This document shows, in pieces, positions 33,053-41,052 of a stretch of 64,000 bases of DNA; the stretch's first letter is position 1, and each line of letters starts with the position of its first letter. A program made the position numbers and the translations under genes. Location of the stretch: contig NZ_JAPEPI010000003.1 of the NCBI RefSeq assembly GCF_026340305.1, positions 186,001 through 250,000 of the forward strand, written 5' to 3'. The notes under the pieces are model-generated. The model was not told where the DNA came from and did no database searches. It saw nothing but the letters and a program-made list of their open reading frames with translations. This DNA comes from Streptomyces sp. NBC_01381. GTDB lineage: Bacteria; Actinomycetota; Actinomycetes; Streptomycetales; Streptomycetaceae.

Positions 33053-35404
33053 ATGCGGTGGGGACATGTCACAGAGCATGTCGTGGGGCTGCCCCTCGAA
33101 GTCACGGGCTTCATCGGACGCGAGCGAGAGCTGCGCGAGGTCGGCGCGCTGGTGGACAAGGCCCGCCTGGTGTCGCTCATCGGGCCCGGCGGGGTGGGAA
33201 AGACACGGCTCGCGCTGCGCACCACCCGCACCGCGCTGCCGCGCTTCGCCGACGGTGCCTGTTTCGTCGAGCTGTCGTCCCTGCACGACCCGGTGCTGCT
33301 GCCGCACACGGTGGCAGCGGCGCTCGGACTCTCCGAGCAGGGGGACCGTGACCCGGTGGATCTCGTGGTCGCGTATCTCGTCGGCAAGCGGCTGCTGCTC
33401 GTCCTGGACACCTGTGAACACCTGGTGGACGCCTGCGCGATGCTCGCCGACCTGATCCTGCGCATGGCACCCGAGGTCACGGTCCTGACCACCAGCCGGC
33501 AACCGCTCGATGTGCCGGGCGAGTTCGCCTACCCGATCACGCCGCTGCCCTGTGACCGCGAGGCGGTGCAGTTGTTCGGGGAGCGGGCCGCCGCCGTCGT
33601 GCCCGGGTTCGCCGTCACCGAGGCCAATCGCGCCGCCGTGACCTCCGTCTGCCGCAGGCTCGACGGGATTCCGCTGGCCATCGAACTGGCCGTGGTCCGG
33701 CTGCGGGTGCTTCCGCTGGGCGATCTTGCCGCCCGGCTCGAGCACCGGTTCCAGGCGCTGACCGGCGGCCGCCGGGGCGTGGTGCACCGGCACCGGACGC
33801 TGCGGGACACCATCGACTGGAGCCACGACCTGTGCACCCCGCAGGAAAGGACGCTGTGGCGCAGACTGTCGGTGTTCGCCGGGGATTTCGACGCCGAGGC
33901 CGCAGAGGCCGTGTGCGGGGGCGGCGAACTGCCCGCAGAGGCCGTGCTCGAGCAACTCATCGGTCTGGTCGACAAGTCGGTGGTGCTGCGCGTCGAATCG
34001 GACGAGGCGCGCTACCGACTGCTTGACACCCTGCGCGAGTACGGCGCCGAGCAGCTCGCGGAGGGCGGCGAGCAAGAGGCCTACTGCCGGGCACACTTGG
34101 AGTACTTCGCCGCGTTCGCGGAGCGCGCCGACCGCCCTTTCCACAGCGACCGGCAGCCGGAGCAGCTGACGGCCATCGCCCGCTGCCTGCAGAACTTCCG
34201 GGTCGCCCTGGAGTACGGGACCGGCCACGACGACCCCGAACTCGCGCGGCGCGGCCTCGGCCTGGCCACCCGGCTGTGGACCCACTGGATCATGACGGGG
34301 CGGCTGCGCGAGGGATCCCGCTGGATCAAGTCCGGCCTGGCCTCGGTGGAGTCCGACTGCCCCGAGCGGGTCGAGGGCCTGCACCGCCTCGCCTGGATCC
34401 TGATGGTCCTGGGCTGGCACGACGAGTCCGAGCCGTACGTCCTGGAGTCACTGGCCATGGCCGAGCGGATGGGCGACGCGCGCGGTGCGGCGTACGCCGT
34501 CGAGTTCCGCGGCTGCCTGGCCCAGTTCCGCGGACGTCTGGACGAGGCGCATCGTGACTTCGACGCGGCTCGCCACGCCTTCCGGAAGCTGGGCGACAGC
34601 GACGGTCTCGCCATCACCTGCTTCATCCAGACGTTCGGCGCGGCCCTCGTCGGCGATGTCGGGCATGCCTGGGAGGTGTCCGGCGAGGGACTGCGGGCGC
34701 TGGAGGCGGCCCCCGGCGAGTGCTGGACCCGCAGCTACTGCCTGCTCTACCGGCAGTTGGCACTGTGGCTCTCGCAGGACGACGCCCGGGCCGAGGAACG
34801 GGACAGACTCGGCCGCGAGGCACTGGCCCTGAAGCAGACCGTGGACGACCGGCTCGGCGCGGCCATCGCGCTGGAACTGCTCGCCTGGTCCGCGGCGCGC
34901 GCGGGACGCGACGAGCGTGCCGCGTGGCTCCTTGGGAGTGCCGAGGCGATCTGGGTCAGGATCGGCGGCGTGCGGCTGTTCAACGTGGCCATCTTGCACG
35001 TTGAACACGACACGGCCGTCGCCAAGGCGCGGGCGACGCTGGGAGATTCGGCGTACGCGGCCCAGCACGAGCGAGGTGCCGGGCTGAGCCTCGCGGAGTC
35101 GGTGACGCATGTGGCCGAGGACACGGACGTGCTCCCCGAGCCCACGCCGCGCGCCGAGGCCGAGCCGCCTGCGCGTCGGAGCTCGGCGCCGGTGCCACGG
35201 GCACGGGACCGCGCCACGGCACAGCCGGGCAGCCTCACGGCCCGGGAGCGGGAGGTGGCGGCGCTGGTCGCGCAGGGACTGACGAACCGGCAGATCGCCG
35301 AACGGCTCGTCATCTCCAAGCGGACCGCGGACGCCCACGTGGAGCACATCCTCAGCAAGCTGGGGCTCACATCGCGGACGCAGATCACGGGCCTGGAGGC
35401 CTGA
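33053..35404 (+). CDS. Large LuxR-family regulator with NB-ARC and TPR-like domains
   Basis: A 783-residue signal-transducing ATPase. The NB-ARC domain (about 10-330) has FIGRERELREVGALV, P-loop IGPGGVGKTRLALR, KRLLLVLDTCEHLVD (Walker B) and VTVLTTSRQPLDVPGE. The middle is helical and TPR-like (ERVEGLHRLAWILMVLGWHD). The C-terminus is a LuxR helix-turn-helix, LTAREREVAALVAQGLTNRQ, then IAERLVISKRTADAHVEHIL. Such proteins activate transcription in response to unknown ligands. ATG 33053 lacks a strong ribosome-binding site; the frame is open upstream to 32948. The last codons lie in a 20-bp repeat. Regulatory targets may include nearby genes. Confidence 0.93.
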   Translation: MRWGHVTEHVVGLPLEVTGFIGRERELREVGALVDKARLVSLIGPGGVGKTRLALRTTRTALPRFADGACFVELSSLHDPVLLPHTVAAALGLSEQGDRDPVDLVVAYLVGKRLLLVLDTCEHLVDACAMLADLILRMAPEVTVLTTSRQPLDVPGEFAYPITPLPCDREAVQLFGERAAAVVPGFAVTEANRAAVTSVCRRLDGIPLAIELAVVRLRVLPLGDLAARLEHRFQALTGGRRGVVHRHRTLRDTIDWSHDLCTPQERTLWRRLSVFAGDFDAEAAEAVCGGGELPAEAVLEQLIGLVDKSVVLRVESDEARYRLLDTLREYGAEQLAEGGEQEAYCRAHLEYFAAFAERADRPFHSDRQPEQLTAIARCLQNFRVALEYGTGHDDPELARRGLGLATRLWTHWIMTGRLREGSRWIKSGLASVESDCPERVEGLHRLAWILMVLGWHDESEPYVLESLAMAERMGDARGAAYAVEFRGCLAQFRGRLDEAHRDFDAARHAFRKLGDSDGLAITCFIQTFGAALVGDVGHAWEVSGEGLRALEAAPGECWTRSYCLLYRQLALWLSQDDARAEERDRLGREALALKQTVDDRLGAAIALELLAWSAARAGRDERAAWLLGSAEAIWVRIGGVRLFNVAILHVEHDTAVAKARATLGDSAYAAQHERGAGLSLAESVTHVAEDTDVLPEPTPRAEAEPPARRSSAPVPRARDRATAQPGSLTAREREVAALVAQGLTNRQIAERLVISKRTADAHVEHILSKLGLTSRTQITGLEA

Positions 35405-35442
35405 TCACGGGCATGGAGGCGTGATCACGGGCCTGGAGGCCT
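35383..35442. repeat. Three tandem 20-bp repeats between convergent genes
   Basis: Units 35383-35402 and 35423-35442 are identical; the middle one differs at two positions. Copy 1 encodes the C-terminus and stop of the LuxR protein; copy 3 encodes the last residues and stop of the convergent GlxA-type protein. Confidence 0.92.
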
Positions 35443-36378
35443 GACGCTGCGGAACGAGCGCCGGTAGATCTGGGGCGGGACCCCGACGACCCTTTTGAAC
35501 TGGCGCCGCAGGGTCGTGGCGGTGCCCATGCCGGTGGCCAGCGCGATCGCCTCGATGCTGTCGTCGGTGGCTTCCAACAACTCCTGGGCGCGGCGCACGC
35601 GTTGGGCCAGGAGCCACTGGAGCGGCGTCTGCCCGATCACCGACCGGAACTGCCGCCCGAGATGGCGCGGGCTCGTGTTGGCCTTCCGCGCCATGTCGGT
35701 CACGGTCAGCGGTTTGTCGAGGCGCTGCTGCACCCAGGCGAGCAGGTGGGACAGCGTGTGGTCGCCCGTGGTCTGTACGGGCGTGGACACGAACTGGGCC
35801 TGGCCGCCGGGCCGATGGGGCGGCACGACGAGGCGGCGGGCGACGGCGTTGGCGACGGCGGCGCCGTGGTCGATGTGGACCAGATGAAGGCAGAGATCGA
35901 CGGCGGCGGCCTTGCCCGCGGCCGTGAGGACGCTGCCGTTGTCCGTGTACAGCACGTCCGGATCGACCAGGGCACGCGGATGGCGTGCGCTCAGCTCCGC
36001 GGCATGAGCCCAGTGGGTGGTGGCCCGCCGGCCGTCCAGCAGGCCCGCGGCGCCGAGCACGAACGCCCCGGTGCACAGGGAGGCGACCCGGGCACCCGCC
36101 TCGTGCGCCGCCCGCACGGCGTCGACGAGCTCCGCCGGGAGCGGATCGTCGATGTCGGCGCAGGCGGGCACGATCACGGTGTCGGCATCCGACAGCCGCT
36201 CGAGACCGTGGTCGGGATCGACCGTGAACGGGCCGACCCGCACCGGTCCCGGCCCGCAGAGCAGTACGTCGTACCAGCCCCGGGTGGCCTCGCGCGGCGG
36301 ATTGCCGAAGATCTCGTACGCCACCGCCAGTTCGAAGTGCAGCAGGTGACCGGCGGCCGGCAGCGCGACAGTGGGCAT
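35425..36378 (-). CDS. GlxA-family transcriptional regulator (DJ-1/PfpI plus AraC)
   Basis: A 317-residue regulator. The N-terminal DJ-1/PfpI domain carries the conserved nucleophile-elbow segment ARVASLCTGAFVLGAAGLLD and the typical strand TVIVPACADID. The C-terminal AraC domain has two helix-turn-helix units: LTVTDMARKANTSPRHLGRQ and DSIEAIALATGMGTATTLRR, ending near GVPPQIYRR. Related proteins control carbohydrate or amine metabolism; the ligand is unknown. ATG 36378 begins with MPTVALPAAG; an upstream ATG at 36417 is in frame. Divergent from a saccharopine-dehydrogenase-like gene, a plausible target. Confidence 0.9.
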   Translation of the reverse strand: MPTVALPAAGHLLHFELAVAYEIFGNPPREATRGWYDVLLCGPGPVRVGPFTVDPDHGLERLSDADTVIVPACADIDDPLPAELVDAVRAAHEAGARVASLCTGAFVLGAAGLLDGRRATTHWAHAAELSARHPRALVDPDVLYTDNGSVLTAAGKAAAVDLCLHLVHIDHGAAVANAVARRLVVPPHRPGGQAQFVSTPVQTTGDHTLSHLLAWVQQRLDKPLTVTDMARKANTSPRHLGRQFRSVIGQTPLQWLLAQRVRRAQELLEATDDSIEAIALATGMGTATTLRRQFKRVVGVPPQIYRRSFRSVRPPGP

Positions 36379-36475
36379 GTCCGAAAGTGTACGGGTGTTG
36401 TCGTTCCGGACCATCACGGTCGGGCCGCATCGGCGGCAACACTGGACCCATCAGCACATCGAGAGCGGGGGAACC

Positions 36476-37507
36476 ATGGGTACAGCAGGAGCAGTTGTGG
36501 TCTACGGCGCGACCGGGCACACCGGTCGCTTCATCGTCGCCGAACTGCGCAGACGCGGCTTCGGCACGATCGTCTCCGGCCGCAACGCAGACCAACTGAC
36601 CGTGCTGGCCGCCGAGTTCGGGGATGTTGAGGTGCGGCCGGCCACCGTGGACGACGCGGCCTCGCTGGACCGGGCCCTCGCCGGAGCGGCGGCGGTCATC
36701 AACTGCGCGGGGCCGTTCGCGGTGACGGGAGGCCCGGTCGTCGAGGCGGCGCTGCGCGCGGGGATCCCGTACGTCGATGTCGCGGCGGAGATCGAGGCGA
36801 ACGTCGCGATGTTCGCGGATCACGCGGAAGCGGCCCGGAAGGCCGACGTGCCCGTGGTGCCCGCGATGGCCTTCTTCGGCGGTCTCGGCGATCTGCTGGT
36901 GACCGCGGCGATGGGCGAGTGGACCGCCGCCGACGAGGCGCATGTCGCCTACGGGCTGACCAGTTGGCATCCCACGGCGGGCACCCGAGCCGCGGGCGAG
37001 GTGTCCCATGACCGGCGCGGGGGCCGTCGACTGCGGTTCGCGGGCGGGGAGCTGCAGTTCCACGACGACAAGCTGCCGGAGCAGGACTGGGACTTCCCCG
37101 AGCCGCTCGGCCGGCGGGCGGTGCTCGCGGAGTTCACCATGGCCGATGTCGTCACCGTCCCCAGCCACGTGGCCGTACCCGAAGTCCGCACGTATATGGC
37201 CGCCGACGCCGCGCGCGACCTGGCCGACGAGGACACACCGGCGCCGGAGCCGGTCGACGACCTGGGCCGTTCGGACCAGACGTTCGTCGTCGACGTCATC
37301 GTCCGCGCCGATGGCGTCGAGCGGCGCGCCACGGCCCATGGCCAGGACATCTACGCCGTCACCGCCCCCCTGGCGGTGGAGGCCGTGCGGCGCATCCTGG
37401 CCGGGCAGACCCGCACCACGGGAGTTGCGTCGGCCGGCGCGATGTTCGACGCGGCGGACTTCCTGCGGGCGCTGCACCCGTACCTGTCGGTCGAGCTTCC
37501 GCACTGA
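36476..37507 (+). CDS. Saccharopine dehydrogenase-like NAD(P)-binding enzyme
   Basis: Cytoplasmic oxidoreductase of 343 residues. It begins AGAVVVYGATGHTGRFIVAE (Rossmann glycine motif), followed by VINCAGPFAVTGGPVVEAAL, GIPYVDVAAE and AMAFFGGLGDLLV, the order of the trans-acting enoyl reductase / saccharopine dehydrogenase group. The C-terminal half (RATAHGQDIYAVTAPLAVEA) is of the same group. The substrate is not lysine-related with any certainty. ATG 36476 has GGGGGAA upstream. Divergent from a GlxA-type regulator; probably regulated by it. Confidence 0.88.
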   Translation: MGTAGAVVVYGATGHTGRFIVAELRRRGFGTIVSGRNADQLTVLAAEFGDVEVRPATVDDAASLDRALAGAAAVINCAGPFAVTGGPVVEAALRAGIPYVDVAAEIEANVAMFADHAEAARKADVPVVPAMAFFGGLGDLLVTAAMGEWTAADEAHVAYGLTSWHPTAGTRAAGEVSHDRRGGRRLRFAGGELQFHDDKLPEQDWDFPEPLGRRAVLAEFTMADVVTVPSHVAVPEVRTYMAADAARDLADEDTPAPEPVDDLGRSDQTFVVDVIVRADGVERRATAHGQDIYAVTAPLAVEAVRRILAGQTRTTGVASAGAMFDAADFLRALHPYLSVELPH

Positions 37508-37561
37508 CCGGCAGGACCGGCCGCCGCGGCATCTTGCCTGGTCAGCACCTAGACTGCTGCC

Positions 37562-37921
37562 GTGAGCGAGAACCTTCCCCCCTGCCCCGAGTGCGCCGGC
37601 GCCTACACGTACGAGATGGGCGCACTGCTGGTCTGCCCGGAATGCGGGCACGAGTGGTCCCCGGCATCCGCCGAGACCCCCGACTCCGGCGGTGCGCCCG
37701 CCGTCATCAAGGACTCGGTCGGCAATGTGCTCGCCGACGGCGACACGGTGACCGTGGTCAAGACCCTGAAGGTCAAGGGCAGCCCGGCCGGGATCAAGGC
37801 GGGCACCAAGGTCCGCAACATCCGCCTCGTGGCGGACGGCGTGGACGGCCACGACATCGATTGCAAGATCGATGGATTCGGCCCGATGCAGCTCAAGTCC
37901 AGCGTGGTCAAGAAGGCGTAG
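37562..37921 (+). CDS. Zinc-ribbon protein YjdM/PhnA family
   Basis: Small cytoplasmic protein of 119 residues with an N-terminal zinc ribbon (PPCPECAGAYTYEMGALLVC, then PECGHEW: four Cys) and an SH3-like C-terminal domain (VIKDSVGNVLADGDTVTVVK, then KGSPAGIKAGTKVRNIRLV). The PhnA/YjdM family has no settled function and is not itself part of phosphonate breakdown. GTG 37562 lies six bases after a TAGACT hexamer, so a leaderless transcript is possible. Stands alone between a dehydrogenase and a convergent DUF2867 gene. Confidence 0.92.
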   Translation: MSENLPPCPECAGAYTYEMGALLVCPECGHEWSPASAETPDSGGAPAVIKDSVGNVLADGDTVTVVKTLKVKGSPAGIKAGTKVRNIRLVADGVDGHDIDCKIDGFGPMQLKSSVVKKA

Positions 37922-37937
37922 GGGCCGCTTCATTGCC

Positions 37938-38435
37938 TCAGCGCACGGTTCGTACCTTCGCCTCCGCGTCGCGCAGCACGCCAGGTACCAGTCGGCGGTG
38001 GACGGCGGACAGCGGGGGCCACAGCAGTCGGCCCAACCACCGGTCGTAACGCAGGAACGTGCCCAGGGACACCCGCCCGTCGGCCGCCCGCACGACAAGA
38101 TTGCCGGTCAGAAACCAGGAGGCGGCCTCGAGCCGCACCCAGTCCTCGCCGCGTCCGGCGATCCGCCAGCCGGCCACGGTCTGCGGCGATCGCCCCCGGC
38201 TGAGCCGGATCCCGAGCAGACCGCGCCAGATGAACCGCGCGGCGGGGCTGGGGACGTCGCCGAACATGGCCCGGGCCCACCGCTCCGGCGAGGCGACGAC
38301 ATCCGTGGCGATGGCGAAGCGGTCGACGTAATCGATGACGGACAGCGAGCTCAGCGCGCGGAAGGACTCGGGGAGACGGTGCACTCCCACAGCACCATCG
38401 ACCTTGCGTTCGCGTTCGTCGAAGGCGGGTGTCAT
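37938..38435 (-). CDS. DUF2867 domain protein
   Basis: A 165-residue cytoplasmic protein with the DUF2867 pattern: LSVIDYVDRFAIATDVVASP, ARAMFGDVPSPAARFIWRGL, IAGRGEDWVRLEAASWFLTG and LGTFLRYDRWLGRLLWPPLS. This domain is often found fused to or beside NAD-dependent epimerases; the function is unknown. ATG 38435 was chosen because GGAGA lies six bases upstream; a GTG at 38453 is in frame. Two similar palindromes upstream suggest tight repression by a TetR-like regulator. Confidence 0.85.
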   Translation of the reverse strand: MTPAFDERERKVDGAVGVHRLPESFRALSSLSVIDYVDRFAIATDVVASPERWARAMFGDVPSPAARFIWRGLLGIRLSRGRSPQTVAGWRIAGRGEDWVRLEAASWFLTGNLVVRAADGRVSLGTFLRYDRWLGRLLWPPLSAVHRRLVPGVLRDAEAKVRTVR

Positions 38436-38454
38436 CTCGCTGTCTCCGTTCACT

Positions 38455-38504
38455 TATACGGATGCGTATATGGCGACGATAGCCCGTTTGTACGGTGGCG
38501 TATA
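38455..38504. promoter_or_regulatory. Two operator-like palindromes upstream of the DUF2867 gene
   Basis: Site 1 TATACGGATGCGTATA (38455-38470) is a perfect 6-4-6 palindrome; site 2 TGTACGGTGGCGTATA (38489-38504) matches the same pattern with one change in an arm. Centres are 34 bp apart. The layout fits a TetR-type repressor; no such gene lies beside it. Confidence 0.6.
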
Positions 38505-38560
38505 CGCGGCGGGAAGTGAGGTGGGGCACAGAGGATGATCCGTGGTGACAGGATGCTCCG

Positions 38561-39130
38561 ATGGCCCCACACACCGCACCCTCGCCCTCGTCCTCCGACG
38601 ACGAGTCGGCCGCCGCTCCTCGTGACGCCTTCCACCCCGACCTCCCCGGCCATGAGGCCGGGGCACCACCGCTCAACTCCCGCGTGCATCACATCCGCGC
38701 CGATGCCCTGGACGGGGAGACCGCGCAGTCCGGCGGCATGCGGCGGTTCGCCGCGATCAGCGGGCGGAGCGTCGGTTCGGAGCACATCTGGATGGGCCAG
38801 ACGCACGTCGCCCCGAACACCGCCTCCTCCAACCACCATCACGGCGCGTCCGAGACCGCCATCCATGTCATCAAGGGCCACCCGGAGTTCGTCTTCCTCG
38901 ACGACTCCGGCGGGACCCCGCAGGAGATCCGGATCCGCACGGCACCGGGCGACTACGTCTTCGTCCCTCCGTACGTACCGCACCGCGAGGAGAACCCCAG
39001 CCCCGGCGAGGAGGCGGTCGTGGTCATCGCCCGCAGCACACAGGAGGCCGTCGTGGTCAACCTGCCGGAGCTGTACGTGCTGGGCGGCGAGCCCGGTGCC
39101 GCCGACGTCAACCGCCCGTACTCTCCCTGA
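38561..39130 (+). CDS. Cupin domain protein
   Basis: A 189-residue cytoplasmic protein with one cupin barrel. Motif 1 contains the metal-binding residues in SNHHHGASETAIHVIKGHPE, and motif 2 contains GDYVFVPPYVPHREEN. The acidic, low-complexity N-terminus (about 35 residues) is unusual. Cupins of this size act as dioxygenases, isomerases or binding proteins, so no reaction is claimed. ATG 38561. It is divergent from the DUF2867 gene, and its 3' end overlaps the end of a LacI remnant on the other strand by 23 bp. Confidence 0.87.
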   Translation: MAPHTAPSPSSSDDESAAAPRDAFHPDLPGHEAGAPPLNSRVHHIRADALDGETAQSGGMRRFAAISGRSVGSEHIWMGQTHVAPNTASSNHHHGASETAIHVIKGHPEFVFLDDSGGTPQEIRIRTAPGDYVFVPPYVPHREENPSPGEEAVVVIARSTQEAVVVNLPELYVLGGEPGAADVNRPYSP

Positions 39131-39465
39131 CCATGAGCCGGTGCCCGACCAGGTGATCCCGGGGCGGACCGCCGTCGGCCCCCTCGACGCGTTCCAGCAG
39201 GAGCGAGACGGCGACGCGGGCGATCTCCCGCTTGTCGGGGGCGACCGTCGTCAGGCTGGGCACGCTGAAACGGGAGGTCTCGATGTCGTCGAAACCCACC
39301 ACGTCCAGGTCGCCCGGCACGGCACTGCCCCGTTCGTACAGGGCCCGCAGCGCACCTAGAGCCAGGTGGTCGTTGAGGCACAGCAGCACGTCCGGGCGGG
39401 GCCGACGGTCCATCAGCGCGGCCGCGGCACGGGCTCCGTCGCGCCAGTGGTAGGCGTGCGCAGCC
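39108..39465 (-). pseudogene. 3' remnant of a LacI-family sugar regulator
   Basis: About 115 codons of the C-terminal ligand-binding domain survive: AYHWRDGARAAAALMDRRPR, PDVLLCLNDHLALGALRALY, GDLDVVGFDDIETSRFSVPS and LTTVAPDKREIARVAVSLLL. The DNA-binding domain and first half of the sensor are missing; the upstream sequence on this strand has no LacI similarity. The protein cannot be a working repressor. Confidence 0.75.
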
Positions 39466-39484
39466 GGTCCGTGCCCTGGCGGCC

Positions 39485-39724
39485 GCGCACCTTCCTTTCG
39501 GTACGCGACACGGGCAACGGCATCGCGGCCATCAGCGTCGACGGGAGCCCGAGCAACGCGTCGACTTCCACGGCGCGATCCGCACCGGCGAGACCCTGCA
39601 GTACCGCAGCCCACGCCTCGACAACGGCCGGCACGCGCTGCGGATCCGGGTGACCGGCGAGCACAACGGACAGTCCCAGGGGTCGTTCGTGAGCGTGGAC
39701 CGGGCCGAGGTCCATAAGGACTGA
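39485..39724 (+). pseudogene. 3' remnant of a glycoside hydrolase
   Basis: The plus strand reads RDTGNGIAAISVDG in one frame, then, after an indel near 39548, VDFHGAIRTGETLQYRSPRL and HALRIRVTGEHNGQSQGSFV in another, ending with SVDRAEVHKD. This matches the terminal carbohydrate-binding-like domain of large beta-galactosidase/alpha-glucuronidase-type glycosidases. Everything before it is gone. Together with the adjacent LacI remnant it marks a lost sugar-use operon. Confidence 0.55.
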
Positions 39725-39728
39725 CAGA

Positions 39729-40895
39729 TCAGCGGAAGGCGCCCTCGCCGGTCAGGGCCTTGCCGATCACCAAGGTGTGGACCTCGCTGGTGCCCTCGTA
39801 GGTGAGGACCGACTCGAGGTTGTTGGCGTGGCGGATCACCGGGTACTCGAGGGTGATGCCGTTGGCCCCGAGCAGGGTGCGGCACTCACGGGCGATCGCG
39901 ATGGCTTCGCGTACGTTGTTGAGCTTGCCGAGGCTGATCTGCTCGGGCGTCAGCCGCCCCTCGTCCTTGAGGCGGCCGAGTTGCAGCGCGAGCAGCATGC
40001 CCTTGCCCAGTTCGAGCGTCATGTCGGCGAGCTTCTGCTGGGTGAGCTGGTAGGAGGCGAGGGCGCGGCCGAAGACGGTGCGGTCGCCGACGTAGGAGAT
40101 CGCCGTCTCCAGGCAGTCCCGGGCGGCGCCGAGGGCACCGAAGACGATGCCGAAGCGGGCTTCGTTCAGGCAGCCGAGCGGTCCGGAGAGCCCGCGCGCG
40201 GACGGCAGCATGGCCTCGGCGGGCAGGCGGACGTCTTCGAGCACGAGCTCGCTGGTGACGCTCGCGCGCAGCGACAGCTTCCGCTTGATCTCGGGGGCGG
40301 AGAAGCCGGAGGTGTCGGTGGGGACGACGAAGCCGCGTACGCCCTCGTCGGTGCGGGCCCAGACGACGGCGACGTCGGCCACCGAGCCGTTGGTGATCCA
40401 CATCTTGGTGCCGTTGAGGATCCAGTCGGAGCCGTCGCGCCGGGCCGCCGTGCGCATGGAGCCGGGGTCCGAGCCGGCGTCGGGCTCGGTCAGGCCGAAG
40501 CAGCCGATCCTCTCGCCCGCGGCCATCCCGGGCAGCCACTCCTGCTTGTGCTCCTCGGAGCCGTACTTCCAGATCGCGTACATCGCGAGGGAGCCCTGGA
40601 CGGACACCAGGCTGCGCAGTCCGGAGTCGACGGCCTCCAGTTCGAGGCAGGCGAGGCCGTAGGACAGCGCGCTGGTGCCGGCGCAGCCGTAGCCCTCCAG
40701 GTGCATGCCGAGGACCCCCAACTTGCCCAGTTCGCGGGCGAGTTCACGCGCGGGTATGGCGCCGTCCTCGAACCACTGCGCGACCTGCGGGCGCAGCTCG
40801 CGCTCACCCATGGTGCGGACGGTGCGCTGGATCTCGCGCTCCTCCTCGGCGAGCAGGCCGTCGATGGCGAAGAGGTCGAAGGGGTGGGTGCGCAT
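39729..40895 (-). CDS. Acyl-CoA dehydrogenase, glutaryl-CoA dehydrogenase-like
   Basis: Cytoplasmic FAD enzyme of 388 residues. Signatures are CFGLTEPDAGSDPGSM, ILNGTKMWITNGSVADVAVV (first family signature), RFGIVFGALGAARDCLETA and GITLEYPVIRHANNLESVLT, with YEGTSEVHTLVIGKALTG at the C-terminus, which holds the catalytic Glu position of glutaryl-CoA dehydrogenase. The enzyme would oxidise and decarboxylate glutaryl-CoA to crotonyl-CoA in lysine or glutarate breakdown. The frame is open far upstream, but ATG 40895 (MRTHPFDLF) with GGAGG nine bases before it is the proper start. It is divergent from a CoA-transferase gene, which could supply its substrate. Confidence 0.9.
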   Translation of the reverse strand: MRTHPFDLFAIDGLLAEEEREIQRTVRTMGERELRPQVAQWFEDGAIPARELARELGKLGVLGMHLEGYGCAGTSALSYGLACLELEAVDSGLRSLVSVQGSLAMYAIWKYGSEEHKQEWLPGMAAGERIGCFGLTEPDAGSDPGSMRTAARRDGSDWILNGTKMWITNGSVADVAVVWARTDEGVRGFVVPTDTSGFSAPEIKRKLSLRASVTSELVLEDVRLPAEAMLPSARGLSGPLGCLNEARFGIVFGALGAARDCLETAISYVGDRTVFGRALASYQLTQQKLADMTLELGKGMLLALQLGRLKDEGRLTPEQISLGKLNNVREAIAIARECRTLLGANGITLEYPVIRHANNLESVLTYEGTSEVHTLVIGKALTGEGAFR

Positions 40896-40987
40896 GGGGC
40901 GGCCTCCGGATCGGGGGGTGCGGGTCGTGGTGTGCAGGTCGTGGTGTGCGGGGTCGGTCGGGCATAGGCTAGCCCTAGATCGGATTT

Positions 40988-40995
40988 TGGATCCA
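40988..40995. promoter_or_regulatory. TGGATCCA palindrome, candidate GntR operator
   Basis: Perfect 8-bp palindrome within a short A+T-rich island (TTTTGGATCCAGTATTGAT, 40985-41003) in the gap between the divergent dehydrogenase and CoA-transferase genes. Such sequences are typical for FadR-type GntR regulators; the gene at 42319 is the likely owner. Confidence 0.5.
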
Positions 40996-41052
40996 GTATT
41001 GATTATCCGCTCCCCCGTACGTAGGTTTTCGGGCCAGAGGAAGGGAGCCGCC

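Noticed and set aside
35405..38098. 897-codon minus-strand frame spanning the GlxA gene and its neighbours
   Set aside because: It runs out of frame through three genes with clear domains on either strand and shows no motif of its own.
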